NCBI GenBank assembly: GCA_037043015.1
Contig: CM073325.1
Location: 4,280,501-4,344,500, forward strand
Source of the DNA: Bryum argenteum
Taxonomy: Eukaryota; Streptophyta; Bryopsida; Bryales; Bryaceae
Direction of reading: 5' to 3'
Length of the DNA stretch: 64,000 bases
The notes beneath the pieces were generated by a model that saw nothing but the letters and a program-made list of their open reading frames with translations, had not been told where the DNA came from and ran no database searches. The position numbers and the translations under genes were made by a program. This document shows, in pieces, positions 1 to 11,317 of the stretch; the stretch's first letter is position 1; each line of letters begins with the position of its first letter.

Positions 1-107
1 GATGCCCAAGTTCAAAAAGTGCACTATTCATGGTGCCCAAGTCCAAAAGATGTTGTGATCCAATTTTTGACTGCCCGTTTTAGACCCCATGGGCGTTTAA
101 GGGTTAA
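1..107. mobile_element. TTAA-bounded MITE, family I, cut by window edge
   Basis: This is the right end of a short non-autonomous element. It finishes with the sequence gcgtttaagggttaa, and its interior (gcccaagt-tcaaaaa words) matches the complete copy at 6070-6438 in inverted orientation. The left end lies outside the window. Its terminal TTAA (104-107) is shared with the next element. Assignment to a piggyBac-like family rests on the TTAA ends and is an inference. Confidence 0.6.
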
Positions 108-434
108 CCCTTGAATGCCCAAGCAAGCCCAAGGGGCTTTTTACCAACAGAATGAGCTCTATAGCTCTCACTATAATCAACTTTTCAGTCATATTCTGAT
201 GTCAAATTGGTCACCTTCTAATTAGGCATTCAAAAAGTGAAATTTTACAATTCAAATCGCAATTTGTATGAATGATTTTGGTGCTTTGAAAGGACCGTGG
301 TAGGCAGGTTGGGGTTGTACCATGAACCTTGTAGGAGGTTGCAAGCTCATCCTTGATTGGTTCATTCATGATGCCCAAGTCCAAAAATGCTGTGATCTAA
401 ATTTTGGGCTGCCCGTTGTCAGACCCGTTTAAGA
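104..434. mobile_element. TTAA-bounded MITE, family I, degenerate right end
   Basis: The element starts TTAACCCTTGAATGCCC directly on the TTAA that ends the preceding copy. Its body (the Caaaaagtgaaattttacaattc region, the gcaatttgtatgaatga region and the ccttgtaggaggtt region) is the inverted counterpart of 6070-6438. The right end reads gacccgtttaag without a clean TTAA, so it has decayed. Nothing gene-like is seen from here to 1171. Confidence 0.5.
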
Positions 435-1171
435 ATTGGAATCCTACCTTGACAATCAAGCCTTTGATATTACTATTAGTGTGGGTCACGTGAATCAAGC
501 TGCGGATTGAATTTGTCCATTCGGTTGGCAGTCAAAGCTCAAGCAAAATAATAAGTTACTGTCGAATGTTTTAAAATGCTCTTCTGCTTACAAAATACCG
601 ACTCTCTTTGTGCGTGACAAGTTGGTAAGAACCAAATTATATATAAAAAGAAAGAAGAATGTGATGTTATTTGCTTTTTGTAAAACAACAACGGATTCTT
701 GCATGAGATTAGTCAGAATCTGGAAGAATATGAAACTCCACATGCACTATCAACCTATGAATGTCGAACAAATAGTTTGTGTACTGAACTGTACTGACAT
801 TCGGTTGCTTGGTGCTCAAGACGAGCATTGTGAGTACTGTACTCTCTTTGACATTCCGGGATGAAGCAATTGAGTTTCTGTGATGTTTCAATAGAATGTT
901 CTGAGCAATTTGAAGGCCGCGCATCCCACACACAAAACTTGCCCATCAAGCTTCGCCGAAATCTTGGCTGTAACGTAGATTCTGTGCCTTCTAACTACCA
1001 CATGCTTTTTTGCACGGTGAGCAGGCCGGGGACTTCTGGAGGAGCAATTCCTTGGCCGCCACTCCCCTGCCAGAATCTCGGACCAGTGTTAGCTGATTCT
1101 GTTCTTTTTTTTCTTTGAAAAAGGATTCTTGGGTACATGATATTAGAGTTTTCCGTAAAGAAACTGTTTGT
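435..1171. other. Intergenic, no gene seen
   Basis: Short frames occur on both strands but none resembles a known family and none has splice-consistent neighbours. I see no structured repeat here. Confidence 0.5.
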
Positions 1172-1428
1172 TTAACCCCTAAATTTCCTTTAAATCCGAA
1201 ATGGGATTTGGAAGTTCCCGCGGGATAAAAATTCAGCCAACTTTGATCATTATAAATTCACTAATGGGGAAGTATCAATGGTACAATTTTGGTATGTCAA
1301 GTTAACTTTAAGATCTTACGGTTGAATTTTCTAAATAATGCTTAGATTGAGATTTTTTAAGCTTAATGTAAAGGAAGGTCAAGTTTTGTGACTTAGACGG
1401 TTTTGCAACAAGGAAAATTAGGGGTTAA
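1172..1428. mobile_element. TTAA-bounded MITE, family II (257 bp)
   Basis: The left end is TTAACCCCTAAATTTCCTT and the reverse complement of the right end is TTAACCCCTAATTTTCCTTG, giving terminal inverted repeats of about 20 bp. The interior carries aagatcttacggttgaatt, which is the motif shared across the window's TTAA elements, and cagccaactttgatcattata, which is shared with 3982-4249 and, inverted, with 5840-6060 and 24408-24666. It is too short to code for a transposase, so it is non-autonomous. Confidence 0.75.
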
Positions 1429-1486
1429 GGGGACTATTTTTGGGGGGTTTAGCATGAGGTTCACTTTACACTATGTAACATGAAGA

Positions 1487-1930
1487 TTGACTACCCCGTC
1501 TCTATTTCCCCATGCTGTCTTGAATGCGCTCTGACTACTTCCACACCGCACCCGCTCTTCTTTTTCTTTCGAGTCCTTGAATTCTTTTATGACGTCTTTC
1601 GGGTTGAATCTCTTCCTGCCCTATGAAACACAAACACAAACACAAAGATGAAAAGTCAATAATCTTCTAAGATAAAGAGGAGCGAATAAATATGAATCTA
1701 AAGAGTCACATTACAATTGTACGGCATTGAAGTAGCTACATACTACCGACACTTGTTCTTTTGAATTTTGTGTTTGTGTTTTGTGTTTCGTGGGGTAAGA
1801 AGGATTCAACCCAAAAGACGCCATAAAAGAATTCAAGGGCTCGAAAGGAAAAGAAGAGCGGGTGCGGTGTGGGAGCAGTCAGAGCGCATTCAAGACAACA
1901 GGGGAAATAGAGGCGGGGGATTGACTACGG
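1487..1930. repeat. Long inverted repeat (hairpin-forming), arms about 160 bp
   Basis: The left arm (about 1487-1650) and right arm (about 1755-1930) are reverse complements with only scattered mismatches. Shared stretches include ctgtcttgaatgcgctctga, cacaccgcacccgctcttct and ccttgaattcttttatg. The loop is about 105-120 bp. Transcription on either strand would give a long near-perfect stem. It may be a foldback transposon or a source of small RNA. No coding frame explains the symmetry. Confidence 0.75.
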
Positions 1931-2084
1931 CCTTCTGAAATTTGTGATGGGAGAGAATGCTCTTGGTTCCACTTCGCTTTACAATACCTTGAAAAAAGGA
2001 GAATGACCATTAACTACAATGAGGTTTTCAAATTTTTCATAATCGATAATGTTTTCATGGTTTATTTGATTGTAGTAGAGTCGA

Positions 2085-3612
2085 AGGAAATGCCGAGGAG
2101 ACCAAGGAGACCATGAGGCTTAAAAATCATTGATTGGCTAGTGTTAAATTGATTAAGGAGAGAGGAGGAAAAAAGGGGAGGGTAAAAGAGAGAGAATGAT
2201 GAGGATTTATATTAGAGAATTGAGCTTTGACTTGTCCTCGTCCTAATCCACTTTACACTACAAGAGTGACCAAGAGAAATCAAAAAGAGAAGATGTGAGA
2301 AAACACCTCGTATTGCCCAATCAAGACAAAATTTGAGTAAGATATGGCCAGTTAAAAATGCCGATGATTGGTTATTTTGTCCACTATTGGTAAAGTACCC
2401 AATTTGTGGGTACCTTTAGCTCGACCCAAGCTCAATTGTCATTGAAGTGATAACCTGAACATTCCCATTTTAATTTACGTGTTTAGTGTCAATGATTTTA
2501 GAAAAATTGTATAAAACGTGTAGGAGATTGGTTGATATGTCTGAACTAGCAATGTACCCGCCGCCCCGAGGGGAAAGCTCTTTATATGGTACTTTTATAA
2601 AATTATCCCGTTCCTACCATTTCCTCATATTATGTTTATTTATTTTATATATGTCCGTTTTTTTCATTATCTATTTTATTTTATTTTATTTTATTTATTT
2701 ACATAAACCAAAAAACATAAAAGAAGGTAGGTAGGTTGGTGCATTGGTAAGTTGGTGGGTAGGAAAGATTGCACTACAGTATTTTGTTATATATGTATAT
2801 ATGGATTGTTTTGTCATCTTATGAGCAAAGATAGAAAGTTTTCAAGTAAGACTAAGAGTTTGAATAACATAATTTCTATCATGATTCTGATTCATAGAGG
2901 TGATACTCATGTACAGCGATATGTCGCAAACTAGGCATTGTGGATCAACATTTTCTTGCAATGTTCAGTGTAGGCATTGATCGCAATTAATCTTAGGCTA
3001 AGTCGTCCAATGCTCAAATTAGACTAGTCACATTTCTATCCGCAAACTACCCTATTTTTCTTTTCCATATTTTTGCCTTTAATTCACAACTCTTCAAACT
3101 TTAAATATGTGCTACTCACCTTCAAGAAAACTTTGTTTTGGTTGTGGCACTCTTTTGTAACCATCATCAAGCATAAAATGGTCAATGAGAGATTCCATGA
3201 ATCTGAGTTGGTGATTTGTTGATTGCAAATTTCATGTTGGTAGTATTTTCACTTCTAATTGAAAATGATGGTTTCTGTAGCTTGATTTGCGGACTGAAAC
3301 GTTACGATCTAAAAGGTCCCATGAGTCTTGGTCCACATGATTTACAACAAGTATACGATAAGTTGTGATCTGAATAACTTATCTTTATTGTCTTCTATGT
3401 CACTTTCTCAAGCATGAGTTTTTGGCTAAAAACACCCCAAAGATGTTTCGAAGCTAAGCTAAATCCTCCAAAATAAATCCTCATCATTATCTTTTTTCAC
3501 CCTCTCCTTTTAACTCTTTTCTCTTAAAATAAATCAACACTAGCCAATCAATATGTTTTGAGCCTAATTGTCTCATTGATTCCAACTCAACTAAATCCAG
3601 GAGACCATGAAA
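2085..3612. repeat. Diverged inverted-repeat pair enclosing about 1.2 kb
   Basis: 2085-2215 (ggagaccatgag, ttgattggctagtgtt, gaatgatgaggattta) matches the reverse complement of about 3466-3612, with several small gaps. The arrangement suggests an old DNA transposon with long terminal inverted repeats. The interior is AT-rich, and no transposase is recognisable. Confidence 0.45.
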
Positions 3613-3734
3613 ACGTGAAACATTTAGCATACTTTGGGGACCCCAAAGTTAATGACAATCTTCTTTTTTTCCAAGGTAATGTAAAGACCAAATGGGGCCA
3701 AGAGCACTTTACTTTCTAATTCCTTGGTCATGGT

Positions 3735-3975
3735 CCAAATCAGGGTTTGGGAAGTTTTTTGACTTTTACTGCCTGATGACCAGCATTTCTCACACCCCAT
3801 CGGTTTTTCACAAATCTCTTCCGGCAATCACCTTATTTTATACTGAGAATATAAATTTATTTTTAATTTTCATCGATTTCTAGCTAGCGGGTTCATGAAT
3901 GGACCGACCAGTGTCCTAAATCCATCGGCTGATAACACACTAGCCGTCGGTTCTTCCCGATCATTGGTTATAGAG
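3735..3975. repeat. Dispersed repeat, also present at 45262-45779
   Basis: Segments reading ggaagttttttgactttta, the cggtttttcacaaatctc region and ctagccgtcggttcttcc recur in the same order near 45.26-45.78 kb. A weaker relative lies near 5535-5600. The function and class are unknown, but it is probably an old transposon remnant. Confidence 0.5.
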
Positions 3976-3981
3976 CAATCC

Positions 3982-4249
3982 TTAACCCCTAAAGATCCAA
4001 GAAAGCCGAAATGGCTTTTTGGGGTTTCCGCAGGAAAAAAAGTCAGCCAACTTTGACCATTATAATCTCAAAATCGGAAAAAAATTAACGGTTCAAATTT
4101 GACATATGAGTATAGGGTCAAGTCCACTTCAAGATCCTACGGTTGAATCTTCTAATTAATGCTTAGATTGAGTTTTTTCGGGCCTGAAGTAGAAGAGGGT
4201 CCTTTGTGATAATTTAGACAATTTTGTATCAAGGATCTTTAGGGGTTAA
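3982..4249. mobile_element. TTAA-bounded MITE, family II (268 bp)
   Basis: Both ends read TTAACCCCTAAAGATCC inward, a perfect 17-bp terminal inverted repeat including the TTAA. The interior contains caagatcctacggttgaat and cagccaactttgaccatta, as in the copy at 1172-1428. The intact ends suggest it is one of the younger copies here. Confidence 0.8.
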
Positions 4250-4640
4250 TAGTGGAGTCGTGGCTCCAAGAATGCAGTCCCACTCAACACTCAAAGACGT
4301 AGTGGTCACTCCTCAGCCATGCATAAGGTGGAGTTTCTTTATTCGATCAGAATACTGTTCAATACCGGTCGCGGGTGAAGATGCTGCAGCAGTGAGGGCC
4401 GGTACACTAGCAAACAGACACAATGAACCTGTACGCTCATAAATAAGCGCAGCAGGTACGACCCGTTTGACTAAAGAAAGGCTATTTTCCATACAAAAGC
4501 AATTTCGGGAAGGAACGAGGAAAGCTCCGGACCAGCTTCGGCGACACTGAGGTGCATGCCGTGGGGCGGTATAACTAAGATTAGCATCTCCATGGTCGCC
4601 TTGATTCCTTGTCACTCTTACAACAGGCATATTCTAAAAG
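4250..4640. other. GC-richer orphan block of unknown origin
   Basis: Immediately right of the preceding element the sequence becomes clearly richer in GC than its AT-rich surroundings, up to about 4640. A 105-codon frame (4313-4630, minus strand) and a second minus frame around an ATG near 4595 are open, but neither resembles a family I can name. It could be an organellar or gene fragment. I cannot tell which. Confidence 0.3.
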
Positions 4641-5839
4641 CAATTTCTCGTTTTTCAGTATATATATGGCATGGTGGTAGATGCACCTATAACCAACCAT
4701 TTTGGAGAATTTTAGTATAATCGTGAAAGCAATTTTAGTTTAATAGTGAAAGGGAATTTATTGAATATTAAATAGATTGGAGTTCAATGACTTCTTTTGT
4801 GTAAACTCCAATCTATTTAGAGGCTAGCGTGAATAGAGTATTCGTTCGACCTATCCTTGGATGTATGTATGTCTGGAGGGCATCACACCAATGGTGGGAC
4901 TAGACCTTACACACCACTAATTTTACAGAGGGTATGTACTTTGTCACCTCAACATGTTGATATACAAACTCATACTTTGTGAAGGCCGAGTGTTCATTAT
5001 TAGTATCAGAAATTGCTTCATACATTGTTAGTAGCTCAACCACCTTTAATTTTCAATGTACATTTTGGAGTGAACGCTTTATAGGTTCTATAGAACTATA
5101 GAAGGTTCTACTTAATATTCAAGATACATTAAAAATTTTATGATTCCAATTAGTCCATATTTCTACATACTTTATGCATTTTTCAAGATAGATTTCCTTG
5201 GCTACTCCCCAATAAGCTTGCTAATAGCGGATTTTTGAGCCTCCCACCTTAGGTCATTCTATCCAATGCTTTTTGTATGAGCTTTAACAGAAGTAGGTAC
5301 CATCCACCTACTATGCACTAAAATGATTTGTTAATCGTTGAAGTTTCAAGGCACCATTTGCATGCTTTACCCTCAATTTTATGCAGAGAACCGGGGGAAA
5401 ATAATAATAATAAAAAATCTCTTATCCAACCAAAACTATTCCAACATTTGCCTCAATTTTATACTTTAGTTTTATACTAAGAATAGAAAATCTCTTGTAA
5501 AATTTTGTTCGTTTTATTAGCCAATGGCGTCAAAAAATCAACCGACTAATGGGCTAATTTTCCATAATGAACTAGCAGTCAGTTTTTTCCGGATCATTGG
5601 ATTGGGAATTGATAAGGAGGAGGTGTAGGAGTTCTGGAATTGTGTGTAGATTCGTTGTTGGAGGGTGGGTTGAGGCAAGGTTGTCACATTGGACACTTTA
5701 CTATTCATCACATTGGACACTTTGGACAACTTAATATCTTGGCCTTACGATCACGTCAATCTAAGGGTGGTAAATAGATCTTGTCCAATGTGTCCAATGT
5801 GATGCCAAATAGTAACTTTCCCAATGTGACAACCTTGAA

Positions 5840-6060
5840 TTAACCCCTAAATTTCCTTGTTGCAAAACAGTCTAAGTTACAAATTTGACCTTCCTTTGGA
5901 TTGAGCTCAAAGAATCTCAATCTAAGCATTATTCAGAAAACTCAACCGTAAGATCTCAAAGTTCACTTGACATTCTTCTCACATACCAAATTTGAACCGT
6001 TCATTCTTCCTCATTTGTGAGATTATAATGATCAAATTTGGTTGAGAATTTGGAAAAGGT
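5840..6060. mobile_element. TTAA-bounded MITE, family II, truncated
   Basis: It begins TTAACCCCTAAATTTCCTTG, then carries the inverted form of the 1172-1428 element, including caaccgtaagatctcaaag and gtgagattataatgatcaaa. The last roughly 55 bp expected at its right end are missing, and the next TTAA element starts at 6070. Confidence 0.65.
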
Positions 6061-6069
6061 AGGAGACAG

Positions 6070-6438
6070 TTAACCCTTAAAGGTCCTTCCACTCCTCAAT
6101 GGGCAACCCGAAATTGGATCTCACCATCTTTTGGACTTGGGCAACATGAATAGTGCACTTTTTGAACTTGGGCAGCATGAATGAACCAATCAATGATGAG
6201 TTTGAAACCTCCTACAAGGTTTTGTGCAATCCCAACCTACCTACCGCAATCCTTTCAAAGCACAAATCACTCATACAAATTGCGATTTGAATTGTCGGAT
6301 TTCACTTTATAGATGCATCACAAAAAGGTGACCAGGATGATATAAAAAAATAAGTGAAAAATTGAGAATCAAAAGAGCTACAGACAAGATTCTGTTGGAA
6401 AACAACCCGAGGGGCTGACAGGCGCCTTTAAGGGTTAA
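6070..6438. mobile_element. TTAA-bounded MITE, family I (369 bp)
   Basis: Both ends read TTAACCCTTAAAGG inward (14 bp, perfect). The body carries the gcccaag/tccaaa words and the aatttgcgatttgaatt-like words also found, inverted, at 1-434. No coding capacity. Confidence 0.75.
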
Positions 6439-6439
6439 G

Positions 6440-7439
6440 TGGCAGACTTCTCTCGGTCTCGTTTACACACCTTAACTTACACCTCTTTAGAAGGTATTGA
6501 TTATTCCTTCCTCTAAAATATCCCATCTCTCTTCATTCTATGGAAAAAAAACATTAAGTGTGGTTGTTTCTCTCGGCAAATTTCATGCCCCGGTCCAAAT
6601 GGACTTATTATTTAGTTGTTTATACATTGATTGATTCAAGGAAAATAGAATAAAATCTAATACTGGTAGATAGTAGAAAATATGTGAACATATCTAGATA
6701 CATTTAAAAACAGTAAAACAAACACAATATATGGTAAGGTGTCCTATAATGGCGCAATTTTCAGCGCAGAAAATCTACAGGAATGTTGCCGTTGCAAGCA
6801 ATTTTTGTGCATGGGGAAAATTAGTAGAAAACTAGAGCAAGTGGAATCATCATTTTTCGACTCGTCTACAGTAAGTAATGAATTTTTAAAGATGGAAATA
6901 TAGGTGTTCTTAAAATGGTGCCCTAAAGTGACGCCCTATAATCTCTGCAGTGTGTATATGGTACTGTTGTATGGAGAAGCTATTATGTACGTGACAGTGA
7001 AGATTACTAGGGCTCCATTTTCGGCACTGCACCATTTTTGGCTGCTCTACCATAAGTACGATGATATTCCTTGGTTGTTACACCTCAACAACAGTTTCTT
7101 AATCCTTTTTTGCTGAATAGCAATAGAAGTTGTAGCGTGATGAGTGAATGAAAGATTGATTCATTGATAGTCAAAGTCATGTGCATGCTTGAATAACATT
7201 GGCGGTATAGTTCAAAACTCTTAAAACGAGTTAACTTGGAGGACAAGGATTCATTGTATCCAATTAATAATCGTTTTGCAACAATTATAATATAATAACC
7301 GCAGTTTTTGCGAAAAAAGTTTGGAATGTGCACGTGTACTCAAAAGTGGTCGAAATTTGCAATCTGTAAAAGGCGTTGGAATCATATCGGAGTGTTCTAT
7401 AGTATCACTGGAAAAAAGCGCTTCTTCTTTGGAAAAGAA
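6440..7439. other. Intergenic, no gene seen
   Basis: AT-rich sequence with only short, unrecognised frames. No RNA gene or clear repeat was noticed. Confidence 0.5.
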
Positions 7440-8035
7440 TTGCTGAAAAAACTATAGGTCTACATGCACCATTTACAAATGGACCACTCTCACTATTTGC
7501 TTCGGTTACAATGTTCATTTTCACTTGCAAATTTGATATGATTGCCCAATCAGATACTTGGACTCATCGTCGGATGTTCGAAAGAACTTGCTCCCTCTAC
7601 ACTCTTGAGTTAGAGTGGTTTTGTGTTGAGTTTCCAATCAACACTCAAGGTGGGAAATTGGACTTTCGTTTGAAGTTGGCAGGAATGCAAAAAAAAGAAT
7701 TTGAGTTTGGAGATGAGCTTATAAAAGTGATCACCCTAACTCTATCGAACCATCCTTTTAAGTCCTTGTAATACGTTTGTAGTGGTGTGAATGACTTCGC
7801 AAAGTTTTGAGAAAAATTTAATAGTCACAATAAACATTCCAAGGCATTCCTCCTACCCAAACAACAGGCAAGAAACATATCATTGATTCAATAAGCGTGG
7901 CCTCAAGTATCTAAACAATAACTTTAGGCACTCATATAAGATTTGCAAGTGAAAATGAATAGTGGAATTGAAGCAAAAAGTGAGAGTGGTCAACTGGAAA
8001 TGGTGCATGTAGACTTTTAGTTTTCTCAACAAGGC
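7440..8035. repeat. Foldback element, arms about 95 bp
   Basis: 7440-7535 is the approximate reverse complement of 7935-8035: ctacatgcaccatttacaa pairs with the gaaatggtgcatgtag region, gaccactctcact with agtgagagtggtc, and cattttcacttgcaaat with atttgcaagtgaaaatg. The spacer holds an 86-codon plus-strand frame (7511-7771) that I do not recognise. The form is that of a small foldback DNA transposon. Confidence 0.6.
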
Positions 8036-8811
8036 GTTGGAACCACTAGACCCTAAACCCCTATACCTATTTTTCCAAAAACTATCTTCAAATTAAAGAT
8101 GATTAGAGTTATTTTTGTACCTTGCTCTACAACCGACCAATTGTCAATTTGCCTTGGAGGATACTTCCAGTCTGTGAACTTTTACAATATCAATGCACAA
8201 AATACCAAGTATGGCTCACTAGGATGAACTTTGCAAGAGTTACATAATAACTTAAAAGATTAATTTTCAATGTGCTCATCATGAATATTTCAAGGGGCAT
8301 TTTCAAACGGAGAAACAATATTTGTAACATAACACATTTTCAGATATGGGAACAATCTCAATATATTTGTAACGTGTGAAAGAAATAACATCCCACTAGT
8401 ACTTTAAAATCAAGAGAAAGACACTACATATTAGCTTCAATATGCCAAGGTGTCAATCTTCTCCATATTAGCTTCAATATGTTTACTAGTGATAAGAAAT
8501 TAAAATTCATTTTTTTGTTTTATTTAAATATTTTCTTTGCAATTTTTTTGAAATCCTTCTCTTATTAGAAAATATTCTCCAAAATTGTTCCCTTATAAAA
8601 TTCATTTAAATATCATCAACGCCTCAATGGAATAAATGAATTTTGATAAATACTTCACTCATCTCCTTTTGCCATTCCAAATTTACATAAAAACACTAGA
8701 AATTTTAAACTTATTCACCTCACTAACTCATTGGTTGGTACCAATAAGAAAAATTAAACAGTGTGGGGGCAATTAAGGGTACCAGCAGGATTAAGTTTTG
8801 CCTTTTACCTA

Positions 8812-9250
8812 GTTAATAGAGAAATATGATGGACGCTAAGTGCGATGAACTAGGAACCAAAACACCTAGTTTTGATTGGACTGGGGACCAAATGTCGAAC
8901 AACCACAAAATTGTTTACTCTAAGATCGAACTAGGGACCAAACGTCGAACTCGGCACCAAATTTTTACTCTAAGATCGAACTAGAGACTTAACTCAAAAA
9001 TGCATGATTTTGATGGTTTATTGAATTTGGTCCCCAGTTCAACTTGATGCCTAGTCCCCAACGTGATGCGTAGAAGACTGAAGGAGCATGATTGTTGTTC
9101 ATCTATGTGTATAGGTCCTGGTTTACATCTGGTCCCCAGTTTGGTGCATTTGGTCCCCAGCCCGTTCTACTTAGCGGATAACTGAAAAGAGGGCACGAAA
9201 CGACGAACTGGGGACCAACTGAGGTCCAAACTTAGCGGATTTCTCTAATG
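8812..9250. repeat. Imperfect foldback element with ggaccaaa repeats
   Basis: The left end has the words tagagaaat and cgctaagt, and the inverted right end reads attagagaaatccgctaag. Inside, ggggaccaaa and cgaactagggaccaaa words recur several times in both orientations. It is probably a foldback MITE. No transposase is present. Confidence 0.5.
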
Positions 9251-9579
9251 ATACCAGTATAACATAATTAACCTCGTCTGATTAAACCTCCTGATTAAAC
9301 CTTCTGATATCAGTTTCTGGTAAATAAATCCAACTGCCCAGCAACTCCAATTTACAAGTTAATGCTCAATACCTCAAAGACAGGTTCACATACAAAACAA
9401 CAAAAGAACAACAGATTGAAAACTGTTCACAGAAGATTAGATGGCACGAGGAGACACCCCACAGCATTGCTCTTGGCACTCTCTACAACCTCTTGGCACT
9501 CCTTACAGAAGCATGAAACTCTTGAAGGAGTTTCTCAAGCCTACCCTCTCATGATCGAAAGCAACCAACTACATGAACT

Positions 9580-9792
9580 GGCAACCACTTGCAAGGATGG
9601 ATGTATGGAGAAAGGTAGCAAGCAAGCAAGATAAGAAGCATACAACAATGCACATAGAATTCTCGGAGAAGTTTCACAGAAGAATCAAGTCCATTCTGTA
9701 GTGGCAACCACTTGCAAGGATGTATGGAGAAAGTGGGTAACAATCAAGCAAGAATGATCAGAAGACGAAGAAGAAGCATACAACAGCAATGT
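9580..9792 (+). repeat. Direct repeat pair, spacing about 122 bp
   Basis: gcaaccacttgcaaggatg followed by tatggagaaa occurs near 9581 and again near 9703, and both copies are followed by agaagcatacaacaatg-like words. The units are imperfect. A 122-codon Arg/Ser-rich frame lies at 9812-10180, but nothing independent supports translation. Confidence 0.5.
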
Positions 9793-10230
9793 AAGAAGAA
9801 CGGCCTATTACATGACAAAGAAGTGCAAGTTGTTTCCATGTTTCTGCCCATCGAGGAGGCGAAGTACTACGGCACCAGCAGAACCAGTAAGGAAGGCGAG
9901 GTCATCGAAGTGCAGGAAATGTAAAGCTTACTCTGCGCCCTCCACGCCCCGAGGCTCTCGTTCTAGCTCTCGCTCTCGCTCCTTATCGCCATCGAGAAGA
10001 AGACGCCATCTCTGCTTCCATAGCACCAGTGGAAAGAGCAAAGGCAGCGCTAATGATCCAAGGGCGTTGCCCATTGTGCTCCATCCTGATCATAAGCCTC
10101 GCAAACCCGTACGCCTCCATGCTTGCCAAAGTCCACGTCGAGGTTGCCAAGATCATCGCTGCCACAAAGAACGAGCGTAAGTGCCTTCATGCTTTCTTTC
10201 AAGACTGTCTTAGGGTAAAATAAGAAATCC

Positions 10231-10690
10231 AAATGAGGTTAAAGAATTGCATGATCGAACAGGAAAATGCAGATGAGGTTAACTCCATTGCAGGAAAAGC
10301 ATTGCCTGATCGAAATAGGGTTTTTGAGTACGACGACTCTCCCTCATTATGCCTCCATTTTGAGGATGGAGAAACGTCTCACTGAATCATGGAAACAAAT
10401 GAGGTTAAAGCATTACACGATCAAAATATGGTTTTTGATAAAGAGAATCGTTCATGAATAGATACCTCCATTGTGACTATGGAGAGACCTCGTCATGCAA
10501 CATACTCGTTTCCTGTTATAGCTACTTGGAACATTCTATTGTTACAAGAAGCAATGCATGATCGAGATAGGATTTCAATAAAGAGACTCTTCATTGTGAG
10601 AATGGAGAGACCTCCCAGTGAATCATGGAACATATTCATTTCCTGATACTGGTTACAGCTATTTGAGACATTCTTTTGATACAATGCCTA
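10231..10690 (+). repeat. Degenerate tandem repeats, unit about 125-160 bp
   Basis: Units start with atgaggttaaag or a variant, then a cattgcctgatcgaaatagg-like word, then catt-tgaggatggagaaacg and tgaatcatgga words. Three to four diverged units can be followed. It lies about 0.6 kb beyond the 3' end of SLY1. Function unknown. Confidence 0.55.
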
Positions 10691-11317
10691 CGGGACTATT
10701 ATTTACTAGAGCTGATATACAACACTACAAGACTGGGGTAGTAATCGTGCTAGAAAACATGATGCGAGAAACAAACTGATATTATCGGTTTGTGGTTGCA
10801 GGCGGTGCATCGTCTCATGAAGGTATTTTACCCTTCTAAGACATACTCAGCCTATTTCAGAAGAACATTAGGAGCTGAAAGCGCTTACGGAGTGCTTCAC
10901 GATACTCACCTGCTCTTTGAACTCGTATGAAAAATAGTTGCATATGCAGACCTTAAGAATGTCACGTCCACTGGTAGCTCACCTGCTGCAACAGATGTTC
11001 GCTTCCAGGTTCTCTGTAATCTCAGCATTTCGAAGTTAACCACAACATTGGAAGCATTTCAAAGCGGCAGAGTAAGTAGAATTAAGCATCAAAAAACTAT
11101 GAAGACCAGTCACTGCCATGGATCTTGTAATCGATAGAGAAGAGAAAGTAGAACGCCATACTCAATGAAAAGTTAAGGATGTCATTATGTACCCAAAGTT
11201 ATTACAAATGTCTCCTAAAGATCTCGTACATGGACTACCTAACACAACAGAGTGATCTACCGAAAACAAAAATAAGGGGATGAGGAGGGTACACAGAAAA
11301 ATTGATATTCACATTCA

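Noticed and set aside
9812..10180. 122-codon Arg/Ser-rich plus-strand frame that could suggest an SR-type protein.
   Set aside because: Low complexity, overlapped by other open frames, next to tandem repeats, and no RNA-recognition domain or splice context.
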